Source: Streptococcus sp. oral taxon 058 str. F0407
GTDB lineage: Bacteria; Bacillota; Bacilli; Lactobacillales; Streptococcaceae
DNA length: 64,000 nt
Assembly (NCBI RefSeq): GCF_000235485.1
Contig: NZ_JH378887.1
Span: forward strand, 148,562 to 212,561
Direction of reading: 5' to 3'
Shown here: positions 1 through 9,688 of the stretch, one piece after another
How the letters are laid out: every line of letters begins with the position of its first letter
How positions within the stretch are numbered: position 1 is the first letter of the stretch
Notes under the pieces: model-generated
Told to the model about the DNA's origin: nothing
What the model saw: the letters and a program-made list of their open reading frames with translations, nothing else
Databases searched by the model: none
Program-made: the position numbers and the translations under genes

Positions 1-195
1 TTGGCTGCTGGACCAGATAAACCTGCCTTTGTGACGGTTGGTGACAGTGTCAAAAAAGGTCAGACTTTGGTGATCATCGAAGCCATGAAAGTCATGAATG
101 AAATTCCAGCACCTAAGGATGGTGTGGTAACGGAAATTCTTGTTTCTAATGAAGAAATGGTTGAGTTTGGTAAAGGATTGGTACGTATCAAATGA
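1..195 (+). CDS. accB: Biotin carboxyl carrier protein of acetyl-CoA carboxylase, C-terminal part (5' end outside window)
   Basis: Carries the biotin that shuttles CO2 from AccC to the AccA/AccD carboxyltransferase, giving malonyl-CoA for fatty-acid synthesis in the cytoplasm. The 64 visible residues are the biotinyl (lipoyl-like) domain with the motif EAMKVMNE; the biotinylated lysine is the K of AMKV, codon 88-90. The first codon shown is internal, so this is the end of a longer protein. The stop overlaps the fabZ start (ATGA at 192-195), showing translational coupling in a fatty-acid operon. Confidence 0.95.
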   Translation: MAAGPDKPAFVTVGDSVKKGQTLVIIEAMKVMNEIPAPKDGVVTEILVSNEEMVEFGKGLVRIK

Positions 196-614
196 TCGAT
201 ATTCAAGGAATTAAAGAAGCGCTGCCCCATCGCTACCCCATGCTCCTAGTGGATCGAGTCTTGGAAGTGAGCGAAGATACTATTGTTGCCATTAAAAATG
301 TCACTATCAACGAACCTTTCTTTAATGGTCATTTTCCTCAATACCCAGTTATGCCTGGTGTTCTTATCATGGAAGCTTTGGCACAGACTGCGGGTGTCTT
401 GGAATTGTCCAAGCCTGAAAACAAAGGGAAACTCGTCTTCTACGCTGGCATGGACAAGGTCAAGTTTAAGAAGCAAGTTGTACCAGGTGATCAATTAGTT
501 ATGACGGCTACTTTTGTCAAACGTCGTGGTACGATTGCTGTGGTTGAAGCAAAGGCTGAAGTGGATGGCAAGCTTGCAGCGAGTGGTACTCTTACCTTTG
601 CAATTGGAAACTAA
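192..614 (+). CDS. fabZ: 3-hydroxyacyl-ACP dehydratase FabZ
   Basis: Hot-dog fold enzyme that dehydrates 3-hydroxyacyl-ACP to trans-2-enoyl-ACP in each elongation cycle. The protein is 140 residues, the usual length. Active-site elements are visible: the early [11 protein letters not shown] segment, the GHFP histidine and the catalytic glutamate in [12 protein letters not shown]. The start is fixed by the 4-nt ATGA overlap with accB. It lies between accB and accC, so dehydratase and carboxylase are co-transcribed. Confidence 0.96.
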   Translation: MIDIQGIKEALPHRYPMLLVDRVLEVSEDTIVAIKNVTINEPFFNGHFPQYPVMPGVLIMEALAQTAGVLELSKPENKGKLVFYAGMDKVKFKKQVVPGDQLVMTATFVKRRGTIAVVEAKAEVDGKLAASGTLTFAIGN

Positions 615-625
615 GGAGGTTCTCC

Positions 626-1993
626 ATGTTTCGTAAAATTTTGATTGCCAACCGTGGTGAGATTGCGGTTCGCATTATCCGAGCTGCGCGTGAATTGGGC
701 ATTGCGACTGTAGCAGTTTATTCAACTGCTGATAAGGAAGCTCTTCACACACTCCTAGCGGATGAAGCTATCTGTATCGGACCTGGTAAGGCGACAGAAT
801 CTTATCTCAATATCAATGCTATTTTATCGGCTGCAGTCTTGACAGAGGCAGAAGCCATCCACCCAGGTTTTGGATTTCTTAGTGAGAATTCCAAGTTTGC
901 CACTATGTGTGATGAAGTGGGGATCAAGTTCATCGGTCCTTCTGGGGCGGTGATGGATACCATGGGAGATAAGATCAATGCGCGTGAGCAGATGATCAAG
1001 GCTGGGGTTCCGGTTATTCCAGGATCTGATGGAGAAGTGCACACGGCTGAAGAAGCACTTGCAGTTGCAGAAAAGATTGGCTATCCAGTCATGCTTAAGG
1101 CATCGGCAGGTGGTGGTGGAAAAGGGATTCGTAAGGTTGAAAAGGCGGAAGACTTGGTCGCAGCCTTTGAGACAGCATCCAGTGAAGCCAAGGCCAACTT
1201 TGGAAATGGCGCAATGTATCTTGAGCGTGTGATTTATCCTGCTCGTCATATCGAAGTTCAGATTCTTGCAGATCAAGAGGGTCATGTTGTCCATCTTGGT
1301 GAACGGGATTGTTCACTCCAACGGAATAACCAAAAGGTCTTAGAAGAAAGCCCGTCCATCGCGATTGGAAAAACACTTCGTAATGAAATCGGTTCTGCAG
1401 CCGTTCGTGCAGCGGAGTCTGTAGGCTATGAAAATGCAGGGACGATTGAATTTCTTCTCGATGAAGCGAGTGGCAATTTCTACTTCATGGAAATGAATAC
1501 TCGTGTGCAAGTTGAACACCCAGTCACAGAGTTTGTTTCAGGTGTTGATATCGTGAAGGAACAGATTCGCATTGCTGCCGGGCAACCTTTACCTTTCAAA
1601 CAAGAAGATATCGTCCTACGAGGTCATGCTATCGAGTGCCGGATCAATGCGGAAAATCCAGCATTTAACTTTGCCCCAAGTCCAGGAAAAATCACCAACC
1701 TCTACCTTCCAAGTGGAGGAGTTGGATTGCGTGTAGACTCTGCAGTCTATCCAGGTTATACCATTCCTCCATACTATGATAGTATGATTGCCAAAATCAT
1801 TGTTCATGGGGAGAATCGTTTTGACGCCTTAATGAAGATGCAACGGGCACTTTATGAGCTTGAGATTGAAGGAGTACAAACCAATGCGGATTTCCAGCTG
1901 GATCTAATTTCAGACCGTCGGGTTATCGCTGGGGACTACGATACTTCCTTCCTGATGGAAACTTTCTTGCCACATTACCAAGAAAAAGAATAG
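626..1993 (+). CDS. accC: Biotin carboxylase subunit of acetyl-CoA carboxylase
   Basis: ATP-dependent carboxylation of the biotin on AccB. The protein has 455 residues, full length. It shows the order biotin-carboxylase N-domain (FRKILIANRGEIAVR start), ATP-grasp domain with the glycine-rich loop GGGGKGIRKV, the metal/ATP motif MEMNTRVQVEHPVTE, and a C-terminal domain. A strong Shine-Dalgarno (AAGGAGG) precedes the ATG. It is 11 nt after fabZ in the same operon. Confidence 0.97.
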   Translation: MFRKILIANRGEIAVRIIRAARELGIATVAVYSTADKEALHTLLADEAICIGPGKATESYLNINAILSAAVLTEAEAIHPGFGFLSENSKFATMCDEVGIKFIGPSGAVMDTMGDKINAREQMIKAGVPVIPGSDGEVHTAEEALAVAEKIGYPVMLKASAGGGGKGIRKVEKAEDLVAAFETASSEAKANFGNGAMYLERVIYPARHIEVQILADQEGHVVHLGERDCSLQRNNQKVLEESPSIAIGKTLRNEIGSAAVRAAESVGYENAGTIEFLLDEASGNFYFMEMNTRVQVEHPVTEFVSGVDIVKEQIRIAAGQPLPFKQEDIVLRGHAIECRINAENPAFNFAPSPGKITNLYLPSGGVGLRVDSAVYPGYTIPPYYDSMIAKIIVHGENRFDALMKMQRALYELEIEGVQTNADFQLDLISDRRVIAGDYDTSFLMETFLPHYQEKE

Positions 1994-2028
1994 ATTTTCA
2001 AAGAGTATGAGAACTAAAAGGGGGATTT

Positions 2029-2895
2029 ATGGCTCTATTTAGTAAAAAGGATAAGTATATTCGGATCAATCCTAATCGATCCGTAAGGCAGGCACCACAA
2101 GCCAAGCCTGAGGTTCCGGATGAACTCTTCTCCCAGTGTCCTGGTTGTAAACACACCATTTATCAAAAGGACCTTGGGAGTGAGCGCATTTGTCCCCATT
2201 GTAGCTATACTTTCCGTATTTCAGCCCAAGAGCGCTTGGATTTGACGATTGATTCTGACAGCTTTGTGGAGATGTTTACGGGTATTGAAACTCAAGATCC
2301 ATTAAACTTTCCTGGCTACCAGAAAAAACTGGCTAGCATGCGTGAAAAGACAGGTTTGGATGAAGCAGTATTGACTGGTACAGCTAGCATCAAGGGACAA
2401 AAAGTTGCCCTTGGGATTATGGATTCAAACTTTATCATGGCTTCTATGGGAACCGTTGTGGGTGAAAAAATCACGCGCTTGTTTGAGTATGCAACGGTAG
2501 AAAACTTGCCAGTCGTTCTCTTCACAGCTTCTGGTGGAGCCCGTATGCAAGAAGGAATCATGAGTTTGATGCAGATGGCTAAGATTTCTGCGGCGGTTCA
2601 ACGTCATTCCAAGGCAGGGCTTTTTTACCTGACGATTTTGACGGATCCGACAACAGGAGGAGTAACTGCTTCCTTTGCCATGGAAGGTGACATCATCCTA
2701 GCAGAGCCCCAGAGTTTGGTTGGTTTTGCAGGGCGTCGTGTTATCGAAAATACAGTTCGTGAGACCTTGCCGGATGATTTCCAAAAGGCAGAGTTCCTGC
2801 TTGAACATGGATTTGTTGATGCAATTGTCAAACGTAGAGAATTACCAGAAACAATTGCTAAATTAGTGAGATTGCATGGAGGAAGTCGCGGATGA
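2029..2895 (+). CDS. accD: Acetyl-CoA carboxylase carboxyltransferase subunit beta
   Basis: Together with AccA transfers the carboxyl group from biotin to acetyl-CoA. The protein has 288 residues. An N-terminal four-cysteine zinc ribbon is present (C37, C40, C55, C58; CPGC...CPHC) followed by the crotonase-like carboxyltransferase fold with the segment [18 protein letters not shown] Shine-Dalgarno lies before ATG 2029. The stop overlaps the accA start by 4 nt (ATGA), which fits 1:1 production of the two subunits. Confidence 0.97.
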   Translation: MALFSKKDKYIRINPNRSVRQAPQAKPEVPDELFSQCPGCKHTIYQKDLGSERICPHCSYTFRISAQERLDLTIDSDSFVEMFTGIETQDPLNFPGYQKKLASMREKTGLDEAVLTGTASIKGQKVALGIMDSNFIMASMGTVVGEKITRLFEYATVENLPVVLFTASGGARMQEGIMSLMQMAKISAAVQRHSKAGLFYLTILTDPTTGGVTASFAMEGDIILAEPQSLVGFAGRRVIENTVRETLPDDFQKAEFLLEHGFVDAIVKRRELPETIAKLVRLHGGSRG

Positions 2896-3659
2896 ATATT
2901 GCAAAAATAGTCAGAGAAGCACGCGAGCAGAGTCGCTTGACTGCACTTGATTTTGCCAATGGAATCTTTGACGAGTTTATCGAATTGCATGGAGATCGGT
3001 CTTTTCGTGATGATGGTGCGGTAATCGGTGGAATTGGCTGGTTAGGTGAACAAGCAGTAACTGTCGTTGGTATCCAAAAGGGAAAAAGTCTTCATGACAA
3101 CCTCAAACGGAATTTCGGGCAACCTCATCCAGAAGGCTATCGCAAGGCTCTTCGCCTGATGAAACAGGCAGAAAAATTTGGTCGTCCAGTTGTAACCTTC
3201 ATCAACACTGCTGGAGCTTACCCAGGTGTTGGAGCTGAGGAACGTGGACAAGGGGAAGCAATCGCCCGAAACCTGATGGAAATGAGCGACCTCAAGGTTC
3301 CAATCATCGCGATTATTATCGGTGAAGGAGGGTCTGGAGGTGCATTAGCACTAGCCGTTGCTGACCGTGTCTGGATGCTGGAAAATTCGATCTATGCCGT
3401 ACTCAGCCCAGAAGGCTTTGCCTCTATCCTTTGGAAGGATGGAAGCCGGGCTATGGAAGCAGCAGAGTTGATGAAAATCACTTCACACGAACTCCTAGAA
3501 ATGGGAATCGTGGACAAGGTTATCTCAGAAGCAGGCCACTCCAGTAAGGAACTGCAAGCTCACCTTAAAAACGAATTGCTTGCAGAGCTTGACCGCTTGC
3601 AAGGCTTAGCCTTGGAACGGCTCCTCGAAGAACGTTACCAACGGTTTAGAAAATACTAA
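2892..3659 (+). CDS. accA: Acetyl-CoA carboxylase carboxyltransferase subunit alpha
   Basis: Alpha partner of AccD in the carboxyltransferase heterotetramer. It has 255 residues, the compact Firmicute length. Crotonase-fold signatures include the oxyanion-hole glycine segments around [16 protein letters not shown] and [10 protein letters not shown]. The start is set by the ATGA overlap with accD. It is the last gene of the fatty-acid operon; a terminator hairpin follows at once (3667-3698). Confidence 0.97.
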   Translation: MNIAKIVREAREQSRLTALDFANGIFDEFIELHGDRSFRDDGAVIGGIGWLGEQAVTVVGIQKGKSLHDNLKRNFGQPHPEGYRKALRLMKQAEKFGRPVVTFINTAGAYPGVGAEERGQGEAIARNLMEMSDLKVPIIAIIIGEGGSGGALALAVADRVWMLENSIYAVLSPEGFASILWKDGSRAMEAAELMKITSHELLEMGIVDKVISEAGHSSKELQAHLKNELLAELDRLQGLALERLLEERYQRFRKY

Positions 3660-3666
3660 AAAGAAA

Positions 3667-3698
3667 GCTAGAACTGAGTAAAGGTTCTAGCATTTTTT
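3667..3698 (+). terminator. Rho-independent terminator of the acc operon
   Basis: An 8-bp stem GCTAGAAC / GTTCTAGC with a 9-nt loop is followed by a T tract; it begins 8 nt after the accA stop. Confidence 0.85.
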
Positions 3699-3727
3699 CT
3701 AGAGAACATACATTTCAGGACGAAAAA

Positions 3728-3756
3728 TTGACGGTTGAGGAGATGGACTATAAAAT
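3728..3756 (+). promoter_or_regulatory. Promoter of the double-glycine peptide gene
   Basis: -35 TTGACG (3728-3733) and -10 TAAAAT (3751-3756) are separated by 17 bp, about 65 bp before the peptide start. It follows the acc terminator, so the peptide gene is probably transcribed on its own with the CPBP gene. Confidence 0.55.
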
Positions 3757-3820
3757 AGACAAAAAAGAACTATACTATAAATGCAAGCCTACAATAATCT
3801 ATTTTAAGAAGGTACTTAAT

Positions 3821-4006
3821 ATGACAGGTACAGATACATTTACAGTTCTTTCGTCAGAAGACTTAGACCAAATCTCAGGCGGTCTTGCTATTTGGGAAGA
3901 AGGATATGGTAGATGGTTATATTATAGAGAATTTGCTTCCTATATGGGGCAAGGGGAACTTAATCCTTATAGAGATGCTTGGAAGTACGGCTTCCGAGCA
4001 GGATAA
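3821..4006 (+). CDS. Double-glycine leader peptide, bacteriocin-like
   Basis: A 61-residue peptide. The first 21 residues look like a leader cut by a peptidase-containing ABC transporter (ComA/BlpA type): hydrophobic positions spaced as in TFTVLSSEDLDQISGG, ending in GG. Cleavage would release a 40-residue peptide rich in Trp, Tyr and Gly and without cysteine, so not a lantibiotic or disulfide bacteriocin. ATG 3821 is chosen because AAGAAGG lies 9 nt upstream and the leader begins there; a longer in-frame reading upstream overlaps the promoter. The CPBP protease gene 18 nt downstream is a usual immunity partner. It could be a bacteriocin or a signalling peptide; no transporter is nearby. Confidence 0.7.
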   Translation: MTGTDTFTVLSSEDLDQISGGLAIWEEGYGRWLYYREFASYMGQGELNPYRDAWKYGFRAG

Positions 4007-4024
4007 TCTTTCAAAAAAAGTACG

Positions 4025-4747
4025 ATGAGAAACACAAAGAAACTAAGACAATTTGGAATATTTTTGCTTATTATTTTACTATCTACCTATTTACCACAAA
4101 CAATTGGATTGTATGTGGCAATCATTTTAGGGTTAGGCGCTGATGTCTATTCCCTTATTTTAACAATAGGATTAGTAGGAATTTGCCTTCTATTAATTTG
4201 GTGGTTAAAAAAGCAAAAGATGCTCTTTATCTTTGAGAAAAAGAGCTGGAACTGGGTCATTGTCTTCTACTTATTTGCAAGTTATGTGGTTTATCAGATT
4301 CTCGGTAATTTTTGGGCACGCTATGTTCATTTGATTAATCATAGGAATATTCATGATGAGTATTTTACCGTGGTTCTTTCAAATGGACAACCAACTTTTT
4401 TATCGACTATCTTATCTTTTGTCCTGCCTGTAATCATCGGTCCTGTTTTTGAGGAGACTCTTGATAGAGGGTATTTTATGAATACCTTCTTTCCTAAGTC
4501 AAAGTACTATCTGGATGTTATCCTATCTGCTCTTATCTTTGGACTCAGTCATTTGATACTATCTCACCGAGACCCAATTAGTTTATTATATTATAGCCTG
4601 ATTGGTCTCTTTTTCGCTCTTGTCTATCGTTATACATCTAATCTACGATTGACCATTCTCTGTCATAGTTTTTTCAACTTTCTCAATCATGCAAAACCTA
4701 TCTGGATTTTTATTTACAATTATATCTATTACCACTTTTTTAGATAG
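4025..4747 (+). CDS. CPBP-family intramembrane metalloprotease (possible immunity protein)
   Basis: A 240-residue membrane protein with about six to seven hydrophobic segments. It carries the three CPBP (Abi, type II CAAX prenyl endopeptidase-like) motifs in order: EETLDR (EExxxR), FGLSH (FxxxH) and HSFFN (HxxxN), which form the metal site in the membrane. In streptococci and lactobacilli such proteins often follow bacteriocin genes and give self-immunity, and the position 18 nt after the double-glycine peptide supports that. The substrate is unknown. Confidence 0.8.
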   Translation: MRNTKKLRQFGIFLLIILLSTYLPQTIGLYVAIILGLGADVYSLILTIGLVGICLLLIWWLKKQKMLFIFEKKSWNWVIVFYLFASYVVYQILGNFWARYVHLINHRNIHDEYFTVVLSNGQPTFLSTILSFVLPVIIGPVFEETLDRGYFMNTFFPKSKYYLDVILSALIFGLSHLILSHRDPISLLYYSLIGLFFALVYRYTSNLRLTILCHSFFNFLNHAKPIWIFIYNYIYYHFFR

Positions 4748-4761
4748 TGGAAGGCAAAGAA

Positions 4762-4793
4762 AAAAAGTGTTTGATGTTTGTCAAACACTTTTT
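4762..4793. terminator. Bidirectional terminator between convergent CPBP and nusB genes
   Basis: A perfect 13-bp stem (4762-4774 with 4781-4793) has an A-rich left arm and T-rich right arm, so it can stop transcription from both sides. Confidence 0.9.
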
Positions 4794-4797
4794 CTAT

Positions 4798-5220
4798 TTA
4801 CTGTTCTTCTGTTACAAACTGGCTGAGCAGTCCATTGATAAAACGGGCCGATTTTTGATCTGAGAAGTCCTTTGCAAGCTCGATAGCTTCGTTAACAGCA
4901 ACCAGCTGAGGAGTGTCAAATGAAGTGATTTCAAAGACTCCCAAGCGAAGGAGGTTTCTCTCCACGAGTGTTAAACGCTCGATGGTCCAACCTGCTTTTA
5001 AATGCTGTGTGATTTGCTTGTCTAGTTCTTCCTTTTTAGCTTGAACACCAGAAACTAGCTCTGTCAAAAAGGCTGGAAGTTGCACATCCGTATCTTCACG
5101 ATCATGAGTATAGGCGAAACGACAAGCAGTTTCGACATCTGTATCAAACTCAAGACTCATAAGGGCTTGAAAGGCGCACTTACGGAGCTCACGTCTAGAT
5201 TCTAATAGTGGACTAGTCAT
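4798..5220 (-). CDS. nusB: Transcription antitermination factor NusB
   Basis: All-helical RNA-binding protein that with NusE/S10 binds boxA and promotes antitermination on rRNA operons. It has 140 residues from the start chosen at 5220 (MTSPLLESRRELRK). That ATG overlaps the asp23 stop by 8 nt (ATGACTAG) and matches the N-terminus I recall for the pneumococcal protein; an in-frame ATG at 5238 would add six residues. It is the last gene of efp-asp23-nusB. Confidence 0.93.
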   Translation of the reverse strand: MTSPLLESRRELRKCAFQALMSLEFDTDVETACRFAYTHDREDTDVQLPAFLTELVSGVQAKKEELDKQITQHLKAGWTIERLTLVERNLLRLGVFEITSFDTPQLVAVNEAIELAKDFSDQKSARFINGLLSQFVTEEQ

Positions 5221-5602
5221 TGAGGAAGTCCTCGTCAAACAGATCTTTCAATTCTGGTTTTGGTGTTTTATCTGGAACGATACCTGCAACGTGGATATTG
5301 ATAGCAGCGAGCTCTACATCAGCCATATTGCGGACTGCATCTTTGACGGCTTTCTGGATAGCAACAGCTACCTTAGGAACTTTTACTCCGTACTCAAGGT
5401 AGAGATAGATATCTGCTGTGAGCTCTTCGTCCACGTTTTTAAGATAAACGCCACGGCCGAGAGAAAGTTTTGAAAGGGTATCAGACACTGATTTGTTTGA
5501 AAAAGAGTGCACACCCTCTACTTTTGCAGTAGCAATAGCAATGATTTTTTCAAGTACACGTGGGGCGATAACGATTTCACCAAGTTGTTCTTCAATTCCC
5601 AT
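5213..5602 (-). CDS. Asp23/Gls24 family envelope stress response protein
   Basis: A 129-residue protein of the Asp23/Gls24 (DUF322) family, recognised by IAPRVLEKIIAIATAKVEGVHSF and the acidic, regular alpha/beta pattern of the middle. Family members are linked to cell-envelope or alkaline stress, and some are anchored to the membrane through AmaP; no anchor gene is seen here. It sits between efp and nusB, 21 nt after efp, as in other streptococci. The exact role is not known. Confidence 0.88.
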   Translation of the reverse strand: MGIEEQLGEIVIAPRVLEKIIAIATAKVEGVHSFSNKSVSDTLSKLSLGRGVYLKNVDEELTADIYLYLEYGVKVPKVAVAIQKAVKDAVRNMADVELAAINIHVAGIVPDKTPKPELKDLFDEDFLND

Positions 5603-5623
5603 AGAATGACCTCTTTCTAGAGA

Positions 5624-6184
5624 TTAGGCACGAGAAACGTAAGTTCCTTCTGCAGTGTTGATAACGAGTTTTTGTCCTGCTTCGATGAAGTCTGGAACGT
5701 TTACGACAAGTCCAGTTTCCATCGTTGCTGGTTTGCCAGAACCTGTAACAGTAGCCCCTTTGATAGATGGTTGAGTTTCTGCAACTGTCAATTCAACAGT
5801 AGTAGGAACTGTTACACCGATCACTTCAGTTCCGTAGAATTGGATCTTCACTTCTGAGTTTTCAAGGATGTAAAGCAACTCGTTTTCAACATTGACTACA
5901 GGGATTTCATATTGGTCGTAAGTTTCTGTATTCATGAAGTAAGCTGTGTCATCCATTTTGTACAAGTATTGAGCTGGAACAGTCTCGATGATGGCTTGTT
6001 CAAATTTTTCCTCTGGACGGTAGCTTGTGTCAAATGTAGAACCAGTACGGACATCACGCAATTTCATACGCATGATGGTGTTTCCTTTACCTGGTTTGTG
6101 GTGGCTAGCTTCCAAAACGCGGATCAATTTTCCGTCAGCTGTTTCAAAGGTCATACCAGCCTTTAATTTACTTGCTTCAATCAT
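5624..6184 (-). CDS. efp: Elongation factor P
   Basis: tRNA-shaped factor that binds between the P and E sites and rescues ribosomes stalled at polyproline stretches. The protein is 186 residues, full length, with the N-terminal KOW-like domain and two OB domains. The loop that reaches the peptidyl transferase centre is visible as [10 protein letters not shown] Shine-Dalgarno GAGG precedes the ATG. It heads the minus-strand operon efp-asp23-nusB. Confidence 0.96.
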   Translation of the reverse strand: MIEASKLKAGMTFETADGKLIRVLEASHHKPGKGNTIMRMKLRDVRTGSTFDTSYRPEEKFEQAIIETVPAQYLYKMDDTAYFMNTETYDQYEIPVVNVENELLYILENSEVKIQFYGTEVIGVTVPTTVELTVAETQPSIKGATVTGSGKPATMETGLVVNVPDFIEAGQKLVINTAEGTYVSRA

Positions 6185-6279
6185 GTTTTTACCTCTTTAA
6201 TAAATATTATTACTCTTCATTTTACCATAAAATATTCTGGAAATAAAGCCAAAATAGTTATTGGGAGCTGGTAGAGAAG

Positions 6280-6308
6280 AAAAAACCAACCTCAGGGCTG
6301 GTTTTTTT
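6280..6308 (-). terminator. Terminator after gatB
   Basis: A stem of AAAAAACCA pairing with TGGTTTTTT, extended by CC/GG around a short loop, lies 5 nt beyond the gatB stop on the minus strand and ends in a U tract in that direction. Confidence 0.8.
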
Positions 6309-6312
6309 CTGT

Positions 6313-7755
6313 CTAGTTTTCTTTCAACTTCGCCAATTCCTGGGCGAGTAGTTTAAGGGCAACTTGTGGGTTGGCTTGTCCTTTGGTTGCTTTCATAAGG
6401 AATCCAGTAAAGGCCTTGTCTGCATTACGCTTCCCTGACTTGAAGTCGGCAACAGCAGCTTCGTTATCGGCAAAGACTTGGTGGATGATTGGAATCAAGA
6501 TAGCAGGATCTGAGATTTGGACTAAACCTGCTTTTTCCACGTATTCACGTGCTCCACCACCATTTTTAGCCAAATGGACAAAGACTTTCTTGGCAATCTT
6601 AGAAGAGATAGTGCCGTCTTCGATGATGGCAATCATTTCTACCAAGTTTTCTGGTGTCAATTCGATTTGTTCAAGTGTCTTGCCTTCAGCATTCAAGAAC
6701 TGAGCGACTTCACCTTGGAGCCAGTTAGAGACTTGTTTGGCATCACCACCGAGTGCAACAGCTTTTTCAAAGAAGTCAGAAGTGACCTTATTTGCAGTCA
6801 ACTGGCTAGCATCGTAGTCTGACAAGCCAAGGTCAGCAACGTAGCGCGCACGGCGTTCTTTTGGAAACTCTGGCAATTCTGTACGCATTTCCTCAATCCA
6901 CTCATCTGAGATTTCAAAGAGTGGTAGGTCTGGTTCTGGGAAGTAGCGGTAGTCTGCAGCACCTTCCTTGACACGCATGAGGATGGTTGCTTTGTTAGCT
7001 TCATCGTAACGGCGTGTTTCTTGACGAATTTGACCACCTGAGCGAAGGATTTCAGCTTGGCGTTGGACTTCGTACTCAAGACCTTTGCGGACATTTGAGA
7101 AGGAGTTGAGGTTTTTCAACTCAGTCTTGGTACCGAATTTTTCTTGACCATACGGACGAAGCGAGATGTTGGCATCCACACGCATAGAGCCTTCTTCCAT
7201 CTTAACGTCAGAAATACCAGCGTACTGGATGACTTCCTTGAGGGCAGTCAGATAAGCATAGGCTTCTTCTGGGGAACGCATGTCAGCCTCAGAGACAATC
7301 TCAATCAATGGCACCCCTTGACGGTTGAGGTCGACATAAGAGTAGCCATCTGTACCGTGAGTGTTTTTACCAGCGTCTTCTTCTAGGTGAGCACGTTCGA
7401 TACCGATTTTCTTGGTCGTACCGTCTTCTAGCTCTACTTCAATCCAGCCGTTGTAGCCGATTGGCTCATCAAACTGAGAAATTTGGTAGGCTTTGGGATT
7501 GTCGGGATAGAAGTAGTTCTTGCGGTCAAAGTGCATCTTTTTGTGGATGTCCATGTTGAGGGCAAGAGCTGCCTTGATACCGGCATCGACAACCCCTTTA
7601 TTGAGAACTGGCAGAACTCCTGGGAAGGACCAGTCAATCACGTTGGTGTTGGCATTTTGGTCATTTCCAAAGTGGGCAGAAGTAGGTGAGAAGATTTTTG
7701 AATTGGTGTTGAGCTCTACGTGGACTTCAAGTCCAATGACGGTTTCAAAGTTCAT
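6313..7755 (-). CDS. gatB: Asp-tRNA(Asn)/Glu-tRNA(Gln) amidotransferase subunit B
   Basis: Kinase-like subunit that binds misacylated tRNA and phosphorylates the Glu/Asp side chain so that ammonia from GatA can amidate it. It has 480 residues with the N-terminal cradle domain ([18 protein letters not shown]), the Zn/Mg-binding core and the C-terminal YqeY-like tail domain. It overlaps gatA by 1 nt at 7755, the end of operon gatC-gatA-gatB. Confidence 0.97.
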   Translation of the reverse strand: MNFETVIGLEVHVELNTNSKIFSPTSAHFGNDQNANTNVIDWSFPGVLPVLNKGVVDAGIKAALALNMDIHKKMHFDRKNYFYPDNPKAYQISQFDEPIGYNGWIEVELEDGTTKKIGIERAHLEEDAGKNTHGTDGYSYVDLNRQGVPLIEIVSEADMRSPEEAYAYLTALKEVIQYAGISDVKMEEGSMRVDANISLRPYGQEKFGTKTELKNLNSFSNVRKGLEYEVQRQAEILRSGGQIRQETRRYDEANKATILMRVKEGAADYRYFPEPDLPLFEISDEWIEEMRTELPEFPKERRARYVADLGLSDYDASQLTANKVTSDFFEKAVALGGDAKQVSNWLQGEVAQFLNAEGKTLEQIELTPENLVEMIAIIEDGTISSKIAKKVFVHLAKNGGGAREYVEKAGLVQISDPAILIPIIHQVFADNEAAVADFKSGKRNADKAFTGFLMKATKGQANPQVALKLLAQELAKLKEN

Positions 7756-9221
7756 TAGTTGTCACCTCCAAAAATCACGGGTTGTTGTTTGTGGTAGTCT
7801 GTTGTTGCTTCAAAGGCAGCAGCAGCTTGGTAAATGGTTTCCTCAGAGTACTTAGGACCGATCAATTGGAGACCGACTGGTAGACCTTGAGAGAATCCAG
7901 CAGGAATCGAAATTCCTGGGAGACCTGCCAAGTTGACTGGGATTGTCAAAAGGTCAGCCAAGTACATGGCAACTGGATCGTGGTTTAGTGAATCCAAGTC
8001 ATAGGCAACGCTTGGAGCAGTTGGTCCCAAAATCAAGTCGTAATCCGCAAAGACTTTTTCAAAATCTTGGATGATGAGGGTACGAACTTGTCCAGCCTTT
8101 TTGTAGTAGGCATCGTAGTAACCTGATGAAAGACTGAAAGTACCTAGCATGATACGGCGTTTCACTTCTTCACCGAAACCTTGGCTACGGCTGTTTACAT
8201 AGATTTCATCAAGGTTGCTTGCATCTTCTGCGCGGTAGCCGTAACGGATACCGTCAAAACGTTGCAAGTTTGAGGATGCTTCTGATGAAGCGATAATGTA
8301 GTAAACGGCAACCCCGTATTTAGAGTGAGGAAGGCTGACTTCTTCAACGATAGCACCGAGTTTTTCAAAGTGTTTGGCTGCGTTGATGATGGTTTCTTTA
8401 ACTTCTGGGTCAATCCCTTCACCAAGGTATTCCTTAGGCAAAGCAATTTTCATGCCCTGGATGTCTTGACCGATTTTTGAAGTAAAGTCGGCAATGCGGA
8501 CAGGAGCAGAAGTAGAGTCTTTGGCATCTTCACTAGCAATAGCGTTGAGCAAGAGGGCATTTTCCTTAACAGTTGGTGCGAAAGGGCCGATTTGGTCTAG
8601 GGAACTACCAAAGGCAATGAGACCGAAACGTGAAACTGTTCCGTAGGTTGGTTTGAGACCAACGATCCCGTTGAAGGCAGCAGGTTGGCGGATAGAACCA
8701 CCAGTATCAGAACCAAGTGACAAGCGGACTTGCCCTGAGGCTACAGCTGCCGCAGAACCACTTGATGAACCACCAGGAACCTTGCTGTGGTCCCAAGCAT
8801 TTTTAGTTGCGCCGTAGTGAGAAGTCTCACCTGAACCACCCATGGCAAACTCATCCATGTTGGTTTTTCCGACAACAATCATACCCTTAGTTTTGGCATT
8901 GGCAACGGCTGTCGCATCAAAGATTGGCTCGTAGTTGTAGAGCATTTTTGAGGCAGCAGTTGTGAGGATACCATCTGTAGAGATGTTATCCTTAACAGCC
9001 AGTGGAATTCCGGAAAGGACATTATCAGCGTCAATTCCAGCTTCATCAATAGCCTTAGCTTGGGCAAGAGCTTGTTCTTCAGCGATGGTTACAAAAGCGT
9101 TGATAGCTGTCTCGCGAGACTTGATATCTTCAAGCGTTGCTTGGGTCAATTCAGTTGCAGAAATTTCCTTAGAGACAAGGAGGTTGTGCAAGTCTTCAAT
9201 AGTTTTGTTATTAAAAGTCAT
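7755..9221 (-). CDS. gatA: Asp-tRNA(Asn)/Glu-tRNA(Gln) amidotransferase subunit A
   Basis: Amidase that frees ammonia from glutamine for GatB. It has 488 residues and the amidase signature: a Ser-cisSer-Lys triad within [15 protein letters not shown] and [13 protein letters not shown], with the lysine in [10 protein letters not shown]. It starts where gatC ends (1-nt overlap at 9221). It is needed for Gln-tRNA formation in bacteria lacking GlnRS; nothing unusual was seen. Confidence 0.97.
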   Translation of the reverse strand: MTFNNKTIEDLHNLLVSKEISATELTQATLEDIKSRETAINAFVTIAEEQALAQAKAIDEAGIDADNVLSGIPLAVKDNISTDGILTTAASKMLYNYEPIFDATAVANAKTKGMIVVGKTNMDEFAMGGSGETSHYGATKNAWDHSKVPGGSSSGSAAAVASGQVRLSLGSDTGGSIRQPAAFNGIVGLKPTYGTVSRFGLIAFGSSLDQIGPFAPTVKENALLLNAIASEDAKDSTSAPVRIADFTSKIGQDIQGMKIALPKEYLGEGIDPEVKETIINAAKHFEKLGAIVEEVSLPHSKYGVAVYYIIASSEASSNLQRFDGIRYGYRAEDASNLDEIYVNSRSQGFGEEVKRRIMLGTFSLSSGYYDAYYKKAGQVRTLIIQDFEKVFADYDLILGPTAPSVAYDLDSLNHDPVAMYLADLLTIPVNLAGLPGISIPAGFSQGLPVGLQLIGPKYSEETIYQAAAAFEATTDYHKQQPVIFGGDN

Positions 9222-9523
9222 TAGGCATCTCCTCCATCGTCTAGGATAGCTGGCACCTTGATATAGTAGTTTTCTTTTTCAGGTACGTTTTTAAACAAGC
9301 GGTCACGGTCTGTTCCTTCTTCGGCCACATCAGGGCGGAGTACAGTCTTGCGGTCAGCCATGGTCGTAGTAGGTGCGACACCAGTTGTGTCGACTTCGCC
9401 CAACAACTCAACCATGTCAACAATTTTAGACAAGGTGTTCGCAAAGGCGGCAGTTTCTTCTTCAGAGAATCTTAATTTTGAAAGATTGGCAACGTGTGTT
9501 ACCTCTTCTTGCGTAATTTTCAT
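9221..9523 (-). CDS. gatC: Asp-tRNA(Asn)/Glu-tRNA(Gln) amidotransferase subunit C
   Basis: A 100-residue belt-like subunit that holds GatA and GatB together. The N-terminal pattern [21 protein letters not shown] is typical. It is the first gene of the operon; AAAGGA lies just before the ATG. Upstream on the minus strand a TATGGTAAAAT element (about 9566-9576) may be its -10, and the same TATGGTAAAAT string lies before efp. Confidence 0.95.
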   Translation of the reverse strand: MKITQEEVTHVANLSKLRFSEEETAAFANTLSKIVDMVELLGEVDTTGVAPTTTMADRKTVLRPDVAEEGTDRDRLFKNVPEKENYYIKVPAILDDGGDA

Positions 9524-9616
9524 CTTGCATCCTTTCGTGAAATGATGATTTTTAGTCTGTTCTATTTTACCATATTTTCCTATAAATAAGGGAACCGAAC
9601 TGAAAAGAAATAGAAA

Positions 9617-9645
9617 TTGAAAAATCGCTTGTAATTCGCTATAAT
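9617..9645 (+). promoter_or_regulatory. Strong promoter before the YwaF-like gene
   Basis: -35 TTGAAA (9617-9622), a 17-bp spacer and a consensus -10 TATAAT (9640-9645). It shares the string ATTCGCTATAAT with the prfC promoter 789 bp further on. Confidence 0.8.
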
Positions 9646-9688
9646 GGTTGAACTAGAGAATAGAGAAAATAAGAGTTAGGATAGAAAT

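Noticed and set aside
824-1294. Long minus-strand open frame inside accC
   Set aside because: Antisense shadow of a fully conserved gene with no start signals of its own.
3728-3820. Longer reading of the double-glycine peptide starting at 3728
   Set aside because: It would place the coding start inside the -35 box and put about 31 residues in front of a complete leader.
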